Assembly: GCF_014192215.1 (NCBI RefSeq)
Contig: NZ_JACHXP010000001.1
Span: 310,001-374,000, forward strand
DNA from: Halomonas cerina
GTDB lineage: Bacteria > Pseudomonadota > Gammaproteobacteria > Pseudomonadales > Halomonadaceae
Length of the DNA: 64,000 nt
Direction of reading: 5' to 3'
Positions within the stretch are counted from its first letter, which is position 1; each line of letters opens with the position of its first letter. The translations under genes were made by a program, and so were the position numbers. The notes below the pieces were generated by a model that was not told the origin of the DNA, did not search any database, and saw nothing but the letters and a program-made list of their open reading frames with translations. This document shows positions 34,347 to 43,132 of this stretch, in pieces.

Positions 34347-34860
34347 GCTGGCCTCGTTCGGGAATCACGAGATTGGCGAAGTTGCAGGGCTTGTGGCGGC
34401 TGTCGAGCTGCTCGGCCAAGATGCCGTCCCAACCCGTGCGACAGGCCCCGGTGGAGCCGGGCAGGCAGAACACCACGGTGGCATTGGCCAGCCCACCGAG
34501 GCAGCGGCTCTGCACGGTGGAGCTGCCGATCTCCTGCCAGGAGAGCTGACGAAACAGTTCGCCGAAGCCTTCGATCGGCTTGTCGAGCAGTACCGAGACC
34601 GCCTCGGGGGTGGAGTCGCGACCGGTGAAGCCGGTACCCCCGGTGGTGAGGATCACCTGGACCTCAGGAGCGGCGATCCAGCCCGCCACCACGGCGCGGA
34701 TCCGGTAGGCGTCATCGGGCACGATGCGCTTCTCGGCCAGGTGGTGACCGGCGGCGGTGAGCCGCTCGACCAGCGCCTGGCCGCTGCGGTCGGTGGCCTC
34801 GGTGCGGGTGTCGGAGACGGTGAGCACCGCGATGGACAGGGGAATCATCGGCTCACTCAT
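34339..34860 (-). CDS. moaB: Molybdenum cofactor biosynthesis protein MoaB
   Basis: 173 residues of the MogA/MoaB family (molybdopterin adenylyltransferase fold). IAVLTVSDTRTEATDRSGQALVERL and the TTGGTGFTGRDSTPEAV motif are diagnostic, and FCLPGSTGACRTGWDGIL closes the active site. It starts immediately at the end of the DUF1244 gene and is followed by moeA, so these three form an operon. Confidence 0.94.
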   Translation of the reverse strand: MSEPMIPLSIAVLTVSDTRTEATDRSGQALVERLTAAGHHLAEKRIVPDDAYRIRAVVAGWIAAPEVQVILTTGGTGFTGRDSTPEAVSVLLDKPIEGFGELFRQLSWQEIGSSTVQSRCLGGLANATVVFCLPGSTGACRTGWDGILAEQLDSRHKPCNFANLVIPERGQHG

Positions 34861-35190
34861 CTAGGCTTGCCCCTCCGGGGAGGCCGGCTTGTGAGCCTGG
34901 CGAGCCTCCAGAGCGGCCAGCTGCTCGGGCGTGGCCTTCTGCTGGTAGTGCGCCTTCCACTCGTCGTAGGGCATGCCATAGACATATTCCCGGGCGGCCT
35001 CGTAGTCGAGAGTTTCGCCACGTTCCTCGGCCGCGGCCACCAGCCACTTGGAAAGGCAGTTGCGACAGAAGTCGGCCAGGATCATCAAGTCGATGTTCTG
35101 GACCTCCTTGTGCGCGTCCAGGTGACGCAGCAGGCGGCGGAAGGCGGCAGCTTCCAGCTCGGTACGGGTGGTATCGTCGAGGTGCTGCAT
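34861..35190 (-). CDS. DUF1244 family protein
   Basis: 109 residues. ETAAFRRLLRHL-like helix, then NIDLMILADFCRNCLSKWLVAAAEERGETLDYEAAREYVYGMPYDEWKAHYQ match the DUF1244 family of small helical proteins with a conserved CRNCL motif that may bind metal. Function unknown. Start at 35190 (MQHLDDTTR); a longer frame to 35250 extends into the FDH terminator and is rejected. It directly abuts moaB. Confidence 0.85.
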   Translation of the reverse strand: MQHLDDTTRTELEAAAFRRLLRHLDAHKEVQNIDLMILADFCRNCLSKWLVAAAEERGETLDYEAAREYVYGMPYDEWKAHYQQKATPEQLAALEARQAHKPASPEGQA

Positions 35191-35245
35191 GATGGGTCTC
35201 CCTGCAGGCAGGCGGATGGTGGGCGATGCGGCCAGCATAACAAAA

Positions 35246-35267
35246 GACACCGCCCGCGGGCGGTGTC
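35246..35267 (-). terminator. Rho-independent terminator of the formate dehydrogenase operon
   Basis: GACACCGCCC and GGGCGGTGTC (35246-35267, two bases between arms) form a perfect 10-bp stem. On the minus strand it is followed by TTTTGTTAT. It separates the FDH operon from DUF1244-moaB-moeA. Confidence 0.88.
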
Positions 35268-35291
35268 GATCGGTGCTGGCCGGCGGGATCG

Positions 35292-36362
35292 CTATCCGGA
35301 GCGGGGAGCGGGATCGTCGCCTCCCGGGGAGGCCGCCTCGTCACGAGCCAGCTGCGTCTCGGGCACCGCCTGATCCTTGATCTCCTCGTACCAGAGGTTG
35401 TGATGCTCCTGGGCCCAGGTTTCGTCGACGTAGCCCGTGGTCATGCCCTCCAGCGAGCCCTCCGTGCCGAGAGTCCCGATGTAGATATGGCCCAAGGCCA
35501 CCGCGGTGAGACCGAGTGCCCCCACGGCGTGGATGAGGTTGGCCCACTGCATGGTGTCACGTCCCTGGCCGTAGTTGGGGAAATCGAGCACCAAGCCGCT
35601 GGCGATCACGACCAAGCCGACGGTCGCCAGCAACCAGTACCAGACTTTCTCGCCGGCATTGGCGAATCCGGCGTCGGGATGTCCCTTGCCGACCAGGCCG
35701 CCCCCCTTCCGGAACCACGCCAGGTCGTACTTGCGCGGCCAGTTGTGGCGCAGCAGGCGGGCCAGCAGCACGATTAGCAGGATGCCGAACAGGGGGCCCG
35801 CGTAGTTGTGCAGCAGCTTGGTGGTGGACATCATCCCGGCCCAGGCGCCGTCGCCGAACAGCGGGTGAAATACCGCCTTGCCGTAGAGCAGGATGAGGCC
35901 GGTGAGGGCCAGCAGGATGAACAGCGTGGCCACGCTCCAGTGCAAGGCGCGGACCAGCAGCGGCCAGCGCCACAGCTTGCGCCCGGTGCGGGGCTCGTCC
36001 AGCGCCTTGCGCCCGAACACCAGGTAGAAGGCGGCGATCATCAGCAGCATCGCACCGATGACGATCAGCCCGAAGGGGGAGACCCAGCGGTTGCGCCACT
36101 GGCGCCAGGTCTCGCCGCTGGCGTTGATCAGGCTATAGGTGCTATCGGCCCGGCTGTCGCGGTAGTTGGGGCCGGTCTCGCCGCTGCGGATCTGCCGCCA
36201 GGTGTCGGCATCGACCGCCGGGACGGCGAAGGCGGCCTCCTGGCCCGGGTCGGCATCGGCCTGCTGGGCGTGGACCGGCTGTCCAACGGCCAGCGTCAGC
36301 AGCAGGGAAAGTACCAGCAGCATCAGCCACCGGGTCCCCCGGGAAGAGATCGTGATGCTCAT
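35292..36362 (-). CDS. fdhC: Formate dehydrogenase gamma subunit (cytochrome b556)
   Basis: 356 residues: signal peptide (ending VGQPVHAQQ), a periplasmic N-terminal extension and then four membrane helices of the b556 type (WPLLVRALHWSVATLFILLALTGLILLYG, LLHNYAGPLFGILLIVLLARLLRHNW, YWLLATVGLVVIASGLVLDFPNYG, ANLIHAVGALGLTAVALGHIYIG). Haem-ligand histidines are in RALHWS, LHNYAG, LIHAVG and LGHIYIG. It passes electrons from the Fe-S subunit to quinone. Longer than E. coli FdoI (about 211 residues), as usual for this FDH type. Last gene of the operon. Confidence 0.93.
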   Translation of the reverse strand: MSITISSRGTRWLMLLVLSLLLTLAVGQPVHAQQADADPGQEAAFAVPAVDADTWRQIRSGETGPNYRDSRADSTYSLINASGETWRQWRNRWVSPFGLIVIGAMLLMIAAFYLVFGRKALDEPRTGRKLWRWPLLVRALHWSVATLFILLALTGLILLYGKAVFHPLFGDGAWAGMMSTTKLLHNYAGPLFGILLIVLLARLLRHNWPRKYDLAWFRKGGGLVGKGHPDAGFANAGEKVWYWLLATVGLVVIASGLVLDFPNYGQGRDTMQWANLIHAVGALGLTAVALGHIYIGTLGTEGSLEGMTTGYVDETWAQEHHNLWYEEIKDQAVPETQLARDEAASPGGDDPAPRSG

Positions 36363-36373
36363 GGTCGGTCTCC

Positions 36374-37021
36374 TTACCCCTGACGGGTGGCGTCATGGGC
36401 CAGGTCGGCGGCGGACAGGTCGTGACCGGCCCGTTCGCGATCCCGCTCGCGTCGGGGGTTGCCCGACCAGCCGCCATCCTCGTGGCCGCGGCGTACCACC
36501 CGCTGGCGAAAGATGTCGGCGACCTCCTGGGCATCGCCGGCCAGCAGGGCCTTGGTCGCGCACATCTCGGCACACAGCGGCAGCTTGCCCTCACGGATGC
36601 GGTTGGCACCGTACTTCTGATATTCCTCTTCCGGCGTGTCCGCCGGGCCACCGGCGCAGAAGGTGCACTTGTCCATCTTGCCGCGCTCGCCGAAGGCGTT
36701 GGTCTTCGGGAACTGCGGGGCGCCGAAGGGGCAGGCGTAGAGGCAGTAGCCGCAGCCGATGCATAGGTCCTTGTCGTGGAGCACGATGCCGTCGTCGCGC
36801 TGGTAGAGGGTCTCGGTGGGGCAGACGGCGATACAGGGGGCGTCGTCACAGTGCATGCAGGCCACCGAAATGGAGACCTCGGAAGGCTCACCGTCATCGA
36901 GGGTCACCACACGGCGACGCTGGATCCCCCATTCCACCTCGTTGGCATTCTTGCACGCAGTGACGCAGCTGTTGCACTCGATGCAGCGCTCGGCATCACA
37001 CATGAACTTCATCGTGGCCAT
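36374..37021 (-). CDS. fdhB: Formate dehydrogenase beta subunit (four [4Fe-4S] ferredoxin)
   Basis: 215 residues with four cysteine clusters: CIECNSCVTACKNAN, CMHCDDAPCIAVCPTE, CIGCGYCLYACPFGAP and CTFCAGGP ... CAEMCATKALLAGD. It lacks the C-terminal membrane anchor of E. coli FdnH. It moves electrons from the Mo subunit to the cytochrome subunit. 10 bases after fdhA, 11 before fdhC. Confidence 0.95.
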   Translation of the reverse strand: MATMKFMCDAERCIECNSCVTACKNANEVEWGIQRRRVVTLDDGEPSEVSISVACMHCDDAPCIAVCPTETLYQRDDGIVLHDKDLCIGCGYCLYACPFGAPQFPKTNAFGERGKMDKCTFCAGGPADTPEEEYQKYGANRIREGKLPLCAEMCATKALLAGDAQEVADIFRQRVVRRGHEDGGWSGNPRRERDRERAGHDLSAADLAHDATRQG

Positions 37022-37031
37022 GGGGTTCTCC

Positions 37032-39887
37032 TCAGCTTGCCTTCTCGATGCGACACAGGGTGCACTTGGTCTCCTGCATCTGGGTCACCGAGTCGTAGCC
37101 ATAGGTGGTGGCGGTATTGGCCGCCTCACCGAGCACATAGGGGGCGCTGCCCTCCGGGTAGCGGTCGTGCAGGCTCTTGCCCTGGAAGATGCCGCCAAAA
37201 TGGAAGGGCATGAAGACCACCTCCGGCGCGACCCGCGGGGTGATCAGGGCCTTGACCTTCACGCGGCCCCCCTCGGCGCCCTCGACCCACACCAGGTCGC
37301 CCTCGGCGATGGCCAGATCGTTGGCGAGCGCCGGGTTGATCTCGACGAACATCTCCTGCTGCAACTCGGCCAGCCAGGACATGGAGCGGGTTTCCTCGCC
37401 TCCCCCCTCGTACTCCACCAGGCGTCCCGAGGTGAGGATGATCGGGTACTTCCCGGTCATGTCTTGCTGCTGGATGCTCCAGTAGAGGGTGGGCAGCCGG
37501 TAGTGCGAGGCCACGTCGTCCCAGGTGCGGTACTTGGGCACCAGGTCACGGCGACTGGTGTAGAGCGGCTCGCGGTGCTTGGGGATGGGGTCCGGGAAGG
37601 TCCAGACGTTGCAACGCGCCTTGGCGTTGCCGAAGGGCGCGCACTCATGGGCGATCGCCACCCGCTGAATGCCTCCGGACAGGTCGGTTTTCCAGTTCTT
37701 GTCCTCGGCCTCGGCCTGCTCCTCGGCCGTGAGGTCATCCCACCAGCCCAGGTCCTTGAGCATCTGGGCGGTGAATTCCGGATAGCCGTCCTCGAGCGCC
37801 GAGCCCTGGCTGTAGGAGCCCTCAGCCAGCAGATTGACGCCATCGCGCTCGACCCCGAAGCGGGCCCGGAAGGTGAGCCCGCCCTCGGAGACCTTCTTGC
37901 TGGTGTCGTAGAGAATGGGCGTACCGGGATGGTTCATGCCGGAGTTGCCCCAGCAGGGCCAAGGCAGACCGTAGTAGTCCCCGTCGGCGGGGCCACCCTC
38001 GGCCTGCAGGGTGTGGAAGCTGAAGGTGTGCCAGTTCTGCTGGTGGGTCTTGAGCCGCTCGGGGCTCTGGCCGGTGTAGCCTACCGTCCACATGCCACGG
38101 TTGAACTCGCGGGTGATGTCTTCGACCAGCGGTTCCGTGCCGTTGACCCGGATGTGCTTGCACAGCTGGTCGGCGAAGCCCAGCTTGCGGGCCAGCAGGT
38201 ACATGATCTCGTGGTCGGGCTTGGACTCGAACAGCGGGTCGATCACCTTGTCGCGCCACTGCAGGCTGCGGTTGGTGGCGGTGACACTGCCCGTGGTCTC
38301 GAACTGGGTGGCGGCCGGCAGCAGGTAGACCCCGTCCTGACGATCGTGCATGACCGCGGCCACGGTCGGGTAGGGATCGACGATGACCATCATCTCCAGT
38401 TGCTGCATGGCTTTCTGCATTTCGGGCCCGCGGGTCTGGGAGTTGACCGCATGTCCCCAGTAGAACATCGCCTTGAGGCGAGTCCGCTGGGAGATGTCCT
38501 CCTCGGTCTCGAGCACGCCATCGACCCAGCGCGATACCGTGATGCCGCTTGAGTACATCGGCTGGCCATCGACGTACTCGGTCGGGTCGAAGCGGCCCTT
38601 GAGCCACTCGTAGTCCAGGTCCCAGACCCGCGCCCAATGTTGCCAGGCCCCCTCGGAAAGGCCGTAGTAACCGGGCAGGGAATGAGACATCAGCCCTAGG
38701 TCGGTGGCGCCCTGGACATTGTCGTGGCCCCGGAAGATGTTGGCCCCGCCACCGGACTTGCCGATGTTGCCGAGGGCAAGCTCCAAGATGCAGTAGGCGC
38801 GGGTGTTGTTGTTGCCGGTGGTGTGCTGGGTGCCGCCCATGCACCAGACGATGCAGCCGGGGCGGTTCTCGGCCAGACGCCGGGCGGTATCGCGCATGGT
38901 CGCCTCGGGCACGCCGGTGATGTTTTCCACGACATGCGGCGGGAAGGTCGCCACCTCGGCCCGGACCTCGTCCATGGCGTAGACGCGCTGGTCGAGGTAC
39001 TCGCGATCCTCCCAACCGTTTTCGAAGATGTGCCACAGCAGGCCCCAGATGAAGGCCACGTCGGACCCCGGCCGCAGGCGTACATAGTGGCTGGCCTTGG
39101 CCGCGGTGCGGGTGAAGCGCGGGTCGACCACGATGATCTCGGCCTGACTGCGTTCCTTGGCCAGCAGGATATGCTGCATCGCCACCGGGTGGGCCTCGCA
39201 GGGATTGGAGCCGACGAACATGATCGACCGGCTGTTCTGAAGGTCGTTGAGGGAGTTGGTCATCGCCCCGTAGCCCCAGGTGTTGGCGACACCGGCGACG
39301 GTGGTGGAGTGGCAGATGCGGGCCTGGTGGTCGGTGTTGTTGGTCCCGGCCAGGGCGGCGAACTTGCGCAGCAGGTAGGCCTGTTCGTTGCTGAACTTGG
39401 CCGAGCCCAGCCAGTAGATGCTGTCCGGCCCATGCTGCTCGGTGAGCGCGAGCACCTTGTTACCGATCTCCTCGATAGCGTCATCCCAGCTCAGGCGTTG
39501 CCACTCGCCGCCCACCAGCTTCATGGGGTACTTGAGGCGCCGGCTGGAGTGGCCGTGCTGGCGCAGCGAGGCGCCTTTGGCGCAGTGGGCCCCGCGATTG
39601 ATCGGATGGTCGAAGGCCGGCTCCTGGCGGGTCCAGACCCCCTCCTGGACCTCGGCATAGACACCGCAGCCCACCGAGCAGTGGGAGCAGATGGTGCGCC
39701 GGGTCTCTGCCGGGGCGTCGGACCAGGCGGTCTTCTCGGCCGCCTGGGTGCGCTGCATCATCGGGGCGCCCAGGAAGCTCGCCGCCGCGAGCCCGCCCGT
39801 GGTGGCACCACTGCGCTTGAGGAACTGGCGGCGGGAAATGCCCAGCCCGTCTGACCGTGGGGTGTCGGATGTACGTATCAGCCGCAT
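37032..39887 (-). CDS. fdhA: Formate dehydrogenase alpha subunit, molybdopterin-bis-MGD, TAT-exported
   Basis: 951 residues. The twin-arginine signal is SRRQFLKRSG (about residues 17-26). The [4Fe-4S] motif is CSHCSVGCGVYAEV. The molybdenum ligand is a cysteine in the QARICHSTTVAG motif, where E. coli enzymes have selenocysteine; no UGA is read through. Later motifs include GSNPCEAHPVAM, HTTGNNNTRAYC and the C-terminal dinucleotide-binding domain (PLILTSGRLVEYEGGGEETRS-like). It oxidises formate in the periplasm. The ATG at 39887 is preferred (GGAGA site upstream); a longer frame removes the signal from the N-terminus. Confidence 0.95.
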   Translation of the reverse strand: MRLIRTSDTPRSDGLGISRRQFLKRSGATTGGLAAASFLGAPMMQRTQAAEKTAWSDAPAETRRTICSHCSVGCGVYAEVQEGVWTRQEPAFDHPINRGAHCAKGASLRQHGHSSRRLKYPMKLVGGEWQRLSWDDAIEEIGNKVLALTEQHGPDSIYWLGSAKFSNEQAYLLRKFAALAGTNNTDHQARICHSTTVAGVANTWGYGAMTNSLNDLQNSRSIMFVGSNPCEAHPVAMQHILLAKERSQAEIIVVDPRFTRTAAKASHYVRLRPGSDVAFIWGLLWHIFENGWEDREYLDQRVYAMDEVRAEVATFPPHVVENITGVPEATMRDTARRLAENRPGCIVWCMGGTQHTTGNNNTRAYCILELALGNIGKSGGGANIFRGHDNVQGATDLGLMSHSLPGYYGLSEGAWQHWARVWDLDYEWLKGRFDPTEYVDGQPMYSSGITVSRWVDGVLETEEDISQRTRLKAMFYWGHAVNSQTRGPEMQKAMQQLEMMVIVDPYPTVAAVMHDRQDGVYLLPAATQFETTGSVTATNRSLQWRDKVIDPLFESKPDHEIMYLLARKLGFADQLCKHIRVNGTEPLVEDITREFNRGMWTVGYTGQSPERLKTHQQNWHTFSFHTLQAEGGPADGDYYGLPWPCWGNSGMNHPGTPILYDTSKKVSEGGLTFRARFGVERDGVNLLAEGSYSQGSALEDGYPEFTAQMLKDLGWWDDLTAEEQAEAEDKNWKTDLSGGIQRVAIAHECAPFGNAKARCNVWTFPDPIPKHREPLYTSRRDLVPKYRTWDDVASHYRLPTLYWSIQQQDMTGKYPIILTSGRLVEYEGGGEETRSMSWLAELQQEMFVEINPALANDLAIAEGDLVWVEGAEGGRVKVKALITPRVAPEVVFMPFHFGGIFQGKSLHDRYPEGSAPYVLGEAANTATTYGYDSVTQMQETKCTLCRIEKAS

Positions 39888-39912
39888 GGCATCGCTCTCC
39901 TGGCTGGGGCCG

Positions 39913-40122
39913 TCAGTCACGCAGGGTGGCGTAATAGGCACGGATATGGTCGGTCTCGTGGTACTGGCGGGTAGCGTCCGGTCGAGGTGACGCCTCGGAC
40001 TGGCTATCGGCCTGGGACAGGGTCACGTGGCCCAGGGCGGCGCCGGCCCCGACGGCGGCCGTGCCGGCGCCCAGGGCCCTCAGGAACTGGCGACGCTGCG
40101 GGTTGCGGGGAGTAGTGCGCAT
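39913..40122 (-). CDS. Small TAT-signal protein of the formate dehydrogenase cluster
   Basis: 69 residues: twin-arginine motif PQRRQFLRALGAGTAAVGAGAALG, then a short polar C-terminus ending HIRAYYATLRD. Such small TAT proteins sit directly before fdhA in many FDH clusters, for example in Shewanella. Their role is unproven: possibly an extra subunit or an assembly factor. 25 bases before fdhA. Confidence 0.85.
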   Translation of the reverse strand: MRTTPRNPQRRQFLRALGAGTAAVGAGAALGHVTLSQADSQSEASPRPDATRQYHETDHIRAYYATLRD

Positions 40123-40140
40123 GGAGGCCTCCTCGATCGG

Positions 40141-40830
40141 TCAGTGGCCGTGAAAGGGAGCAGGGGTGACAGCCGGTGCCGTGGCGGCTGTATCGGGATC
40201 GATGAGCCTGACCGGGTCGCGCTCGACCGGGTCGCGCTCGACCTTCGCGGCGAGTCGCTCATGCTCCATGTCGATGAAGGCCCGACCGAGGTGGCCGAGC
40301 CCGGCATAGAAGGGGGTATCGACAACGCCGAGGTCGGCGAAACAACGTGAGGCCCAGGGAGCCAGATGGCGCATGAAGAAGCGCGCCTCATCCGGCGCGC
40401 GCTCGTCGATCAGCAGGGCCATGACCTCGAGCAGGGCCGCCATGTGGTCCTCTGGATCCCGGGTGTGCGCCGAGCGTTCGAGGCCCAGGACACGTAGGTC
40501 ACGACGTAGCGTGAGCAGGGCCTCGTCCATCAGGGCCCCGTTGCGATACCAGGAGGCATAGGGGATCACCTCACCTTCGATGACGCCCACCAGATGACGG
40601 AAGTACGCCCGCCCCAAGGCGTCCGGCGTGGCTGTCCCGGCGGCCGCCGCCAGGGTGGCCCAGTGCCGGGCGAGATCGCCGTCTGCCGGGTCGGCTTCCA
40701 GGGAGGCCAGCCAGTCAAGCATGTCCGCAGCCGGCGCCTCGCGAAGGAGCCCGGCCAGCAGCCGATAGATATCCGCTCGCAGGGCGTTTGTCTCATCAGG
40801 CGAGGGAGGAAATTCGGGGCGCTGTTTCAT
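40141..40830 (-). CDS. TorD/DmsD family molybdoenzyme chaperone
   Basis: 229 residues, all-helical TorD fold. LRADIYRLLAGLLREAPAADMLDWL, then GEVIPYASWYRNGALMDEALLTLRRDL (a version of the conserved EPxDH region is RDPEDHMAALLEVM) and LAPWASRCFADLGV. It should bind the FdhA signal peptide and aid cofactor loading before TAT export. Near the C-terminus an exact 15-bp tandem duplication (40211-40240) repeats the residues ERDPV in frame. Start at 40830; a longer frame overlaps the ferredoxin gene. Confidence 0.88.
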   Translation of the reverse strand: MKQRPEFPPSPDETNALRADIYRLLAGLLREAPAADMLDWLASLEADPADGDLARHWATLAAAAGTATPDALGRAYFRHLVGVIEGEVIPYASWYRNGALMDEALLTLRRDLRVLGLERSAHTRDPEDHMAALLEVMALLIDERAPDEARFFMRHLAPWASRCFADLGVVDTPFYAGLGHLGRAFIDMEHERLAAKVERDPVERDPVRLIDPDTAATAPAVTPAPFHGH

Positions 40831-40835
40831 CGGAC

Positions 40836-42554
40836 TCACACCTTGAGCTGGGATTCGGGGTGGCGTGCCATGTCCCGCCAGACGTCGCGGACGCGGCAGT
40901 CCTCGCACATTTCCAGGCGGGCGAGGGCCTCACCGGCGAAATAGGGATGGTCGGCGAGTTTCGCCTTGATCGTGGCGATGGTGCTGGCGCTGGCGAACGG
41001 CTTGCCGCAGCGGATGCACGCGAAGGCCGGCTCCTCATGGCAGACCCGTCGAGCGGTGCGGGCGGCATCGGCGAGGAAGCCGGGGATTAGAGTGATGGCC
41101 TGTTCCGGGCAGGCTTCGGCGCAGAGCCCGCACTGCACGCAGTCGGCCTCACGGAAGGTCAGTCGGGGGCTGTCGTTTCCCGCGCCGAGGGCCGGGGTAG
41201 GACAGGTGGCGACACAGGCCATGCACAAGGTGCAGGCCGTCGAGGCGACCTGAAGGCCGCCGTGAGCGGCGCCGGCGGTGAGCGCATGGCGCCGTCCATC
41301 CGGTTGCCCCTGCTCACCGAGCCGGGTGATCACCTGGTTGAGACGCTCGCGCTTGTCGGTGCCGTGCAGAGACAGGAGCGGGTCTCCCAGGGGCGGATGC
41401 GAGGGTGGGGCATCTCGGGTCTCGAGGCCGCCGGGCGCGACCAGTCGGATACGCTCGGGAGCATGCCCGAGCGCGCTCAGCAGCGCCCGGGCCTGGGCGA
41501 GTTGCTCTTCGAGGAAGCTGGTCAGGCGCTCGGGCATATCGTGGTGACGCTGGATGCGCACCTCGGTGGCACCGCCGGCCAGGGCGGTCAGCCACTGGTC
41601 GTGTCCCGCGGCCCCAAGCTCCTCGAGCGGTACGTCGAGCAGGTGTCCGGGGGTGTCTTCTCGTGATGAGGCGCCCTCGGCCTGGTGGAAGCGTACCACC
41701 GGTGTCTCGCCCCCGGCCTGCCGATAGGCCGCGAGCCAGGCCAGCACGGTGTCCTGCTGGCGATGCGTGTCTGGCAGCCGGAACTCGATGGCCCCGGTCG
41801 GACAGGCACTGGTGCAGCTGCCGACCCCGTGGCAGCGGAAGGGGTCGATCTCGATGTGGGCGTCGATCCGTCCCGGATGGCTGTGGATCGCATCGGCAGG
41901 GCAGACGTCCAGGCAGCGGGTGCAGCCGAGGCGGCCGTTGGCCGCGTGGGCACAGCGCTGTGGGCCGATCTGGAAGTAGCGAGGCTTGTCGAACTCCCCG
42001 ACCAGATCGGCGAAGGCCTCGATCAGCGTCGCCCGGTCGTGTCCCGGCGACGCCAGGGCGACATAGCCCGGGGGCGGCAGCTCCAGCGTCAGCAGGGGGA
42101 CCTCGCCGAGGTCGAGGATCTGGTCGAAGTGGTTACGGTTGGCCAGGGCCTTGGCCAGGTTCACCGGGCCCTCGGCTCGCGCCAGGGTCACCGTGAAGAG
42201 GCCGAGATAGCCGTCGACCCGCAGGGCCTGACGCTCGCTGCGTGTCAGGGCATGGTGGGGCAGGGATCGGGTGGCCGCCAGCAGGCCCTCGTCGTTTGCA
42301 GGGGCCGCGGCGGGGACTGCCGGGATAGGGTCGGTCAACAGCAGGCTCACGGAGGCCAGCCCCCGTCCGCTCAGTGCCCGAGCGGCTCGGCGGGCCTCGC
42401 GTTCGTTGCCCACGATCAGGGCATGGCCGTCGCTGTGGTAGCCGACGCTGGCGGGGGTCAGGTTGACCGGCCAGGACACCTGTTGGTAGGCGGCTTCCCG
42501 GGCTTGCCGGTTGTGGGGGTCGTTGACCGGCATCACATCGATTCGCTGATTCAT
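40836..42554 (-). CDS. 4Fe-4S polyferredoxin of the formate dehydrogenase cluster
   Basis: 572 residues, cytoplasmic. It has two ferredoxin regions: CTRCLDVCPADAI and CHGVGSCTSACPTGAIEF (about residues 204-250), and CTLCMACVATCPTPALG and CVQCGLCAEACPEQAITL (about 440-490). C-terminal CxxC pairs (CIRCGKPF, CEDC) may bind another metal. Homologues accompany FDH clusters with DUF3305/DUF3306. The proposed role is electron delivery or Fe-S handling for FDH maturation; not proven. It overlaps the DUF3306 gene by 4 bases. Confidence 0.88.
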   Translation of the reverse strand: MNQRIDVMPVNDPHNRQAREAAYQQVSWPVNLTPASVGYHSDGHALIVGNEREARRAARALSGRGLASVSLLLTDPIPAVPAAAPANDEGLLAATRSLPHHALTRSERQALRVDGYLGLFTVTLARAEGPVNLAKALANRNHFDQILDLGEVPLLTLELPPPGYVALASPGHDRATLIEAFADLVGEFDKPRYFQIGPQRCAHAANGRLGCTRCLDVCPADAIHSHPGRIDAHIEIDPFRCHGVGSCTSACPTGAIEFRLPDTHRQQDTVLAWLAAYRQAGGETPVVRFHQAEGASSREDTPGHLLDVPLEELGAAGHDQWLTALAGGATEVRIQRHHDMPERLTSFLEEQLAQARALLSALGHAPERIRLVAPGGLETRDAPPSHPPLGDPLLSLHGTDKRERLNQVITRLGEQGQPDGRRHALTAGAAHGGLQVASTACTLCMACVATCPTPALGAGNDSPRLTFREADCVQCGLCAEACPEQAITLIPGFLADAARTARRVCHEEPAFACIRCGKPFASASTIATIKAKLADHPYFAGEALARLEMCEDCRVRDVWRDMARHPESQLKV

Positions 42555-43132
42555 ACGCTCTCACCCTCCCCACGAGTCGTGGTGTCCGTTACCGGCAGAT
42601 GGTTGTCCGAGGCGTCCCTGGGCGCGCTCTCGGGTGTCGGGGGTTGCGTCGGGGAGGTGTCCCGAGGGGAACGCTTCCCGGTGGGATCGTCGGCTGATGC
42701 CGACTGTGTATCGTCGTCGGTCACCGATTCTTGGGTGGACTCGGCCCAGCGCCTCAACCGCTGAGCGACTTCGCTGGCCAGGGGCTTGAGGCATTGTCGA
42801 TAGTCGTCATCGTAGTCGTCGAGGCCATCGCGCACGTTGTAATGCTTCGCCGCGAACAACCGGCGCAGTGCCCGCTGCCGCAGGCCGGCGCTGACGCCCG
42901 GCGCCAGGAAGGCCTTGATGTCGCTGCCGGGAGGCAGGGTGTCCGGGTCGGGCAGGCTGGCATCGAGGCTGCCGGGAGACAGGTCGGCGGAGTCGGTCGG
43001 GGCGTCTCGGGTGTCGCACGGCGCGCCGGAAGGAGAGGCATGCGCCATGGGGTCATCAGGCCCCTTGTCCTCGGTCGGCAGGTCGACCACCTCACCACGC
43101 TTGAGACGGGACCACCGGGCGAGGCGGTTCAT
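42551..43132 (-). CDS. DUF3306 protein
   Basis: 193 residues. The conserved N-terminus FLARWSRLKRGE is here RLARWSRLKRGEV. The middle is a low-complexity Pro/Asp/Ser region. A conserved block (GSDIKAFLAPGVSAGLRQRALRRLFAAKHYNVRDGLDDYDDDYRQCLKPL, about residues 68-117) is typical of the family, and the tail is acidic and disordered. Function unknown; always seen with FDH clusters. Overlaps both neighbours by 4 bases. Confidence 0.86.
   Translation of the reverse strand: MNRLARWSRLKRGEVVDLPTEDKGPDDPMAHASPSGAPCDTRDAPTDSADLSPGSLDASLPDPDTLPPGSDIKAFLAPGVSAGLRQRALRRLFAAKHYNVRDGLDDYDDDYRQCLKPLASEVAQRLRRWAESTQESVTDDDTQSASADDPTGKRSPRDTSPTQPPTPESAPRDASDNHLPVTDTTTRGEGESV

Noticed and set aside
37032..39887. 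Selenocysteine in the formate dehydrogenase alpha subunit
   Set aside because: The active-site codon encodes Cys (ARICHS) and there is no in-frame TGA.
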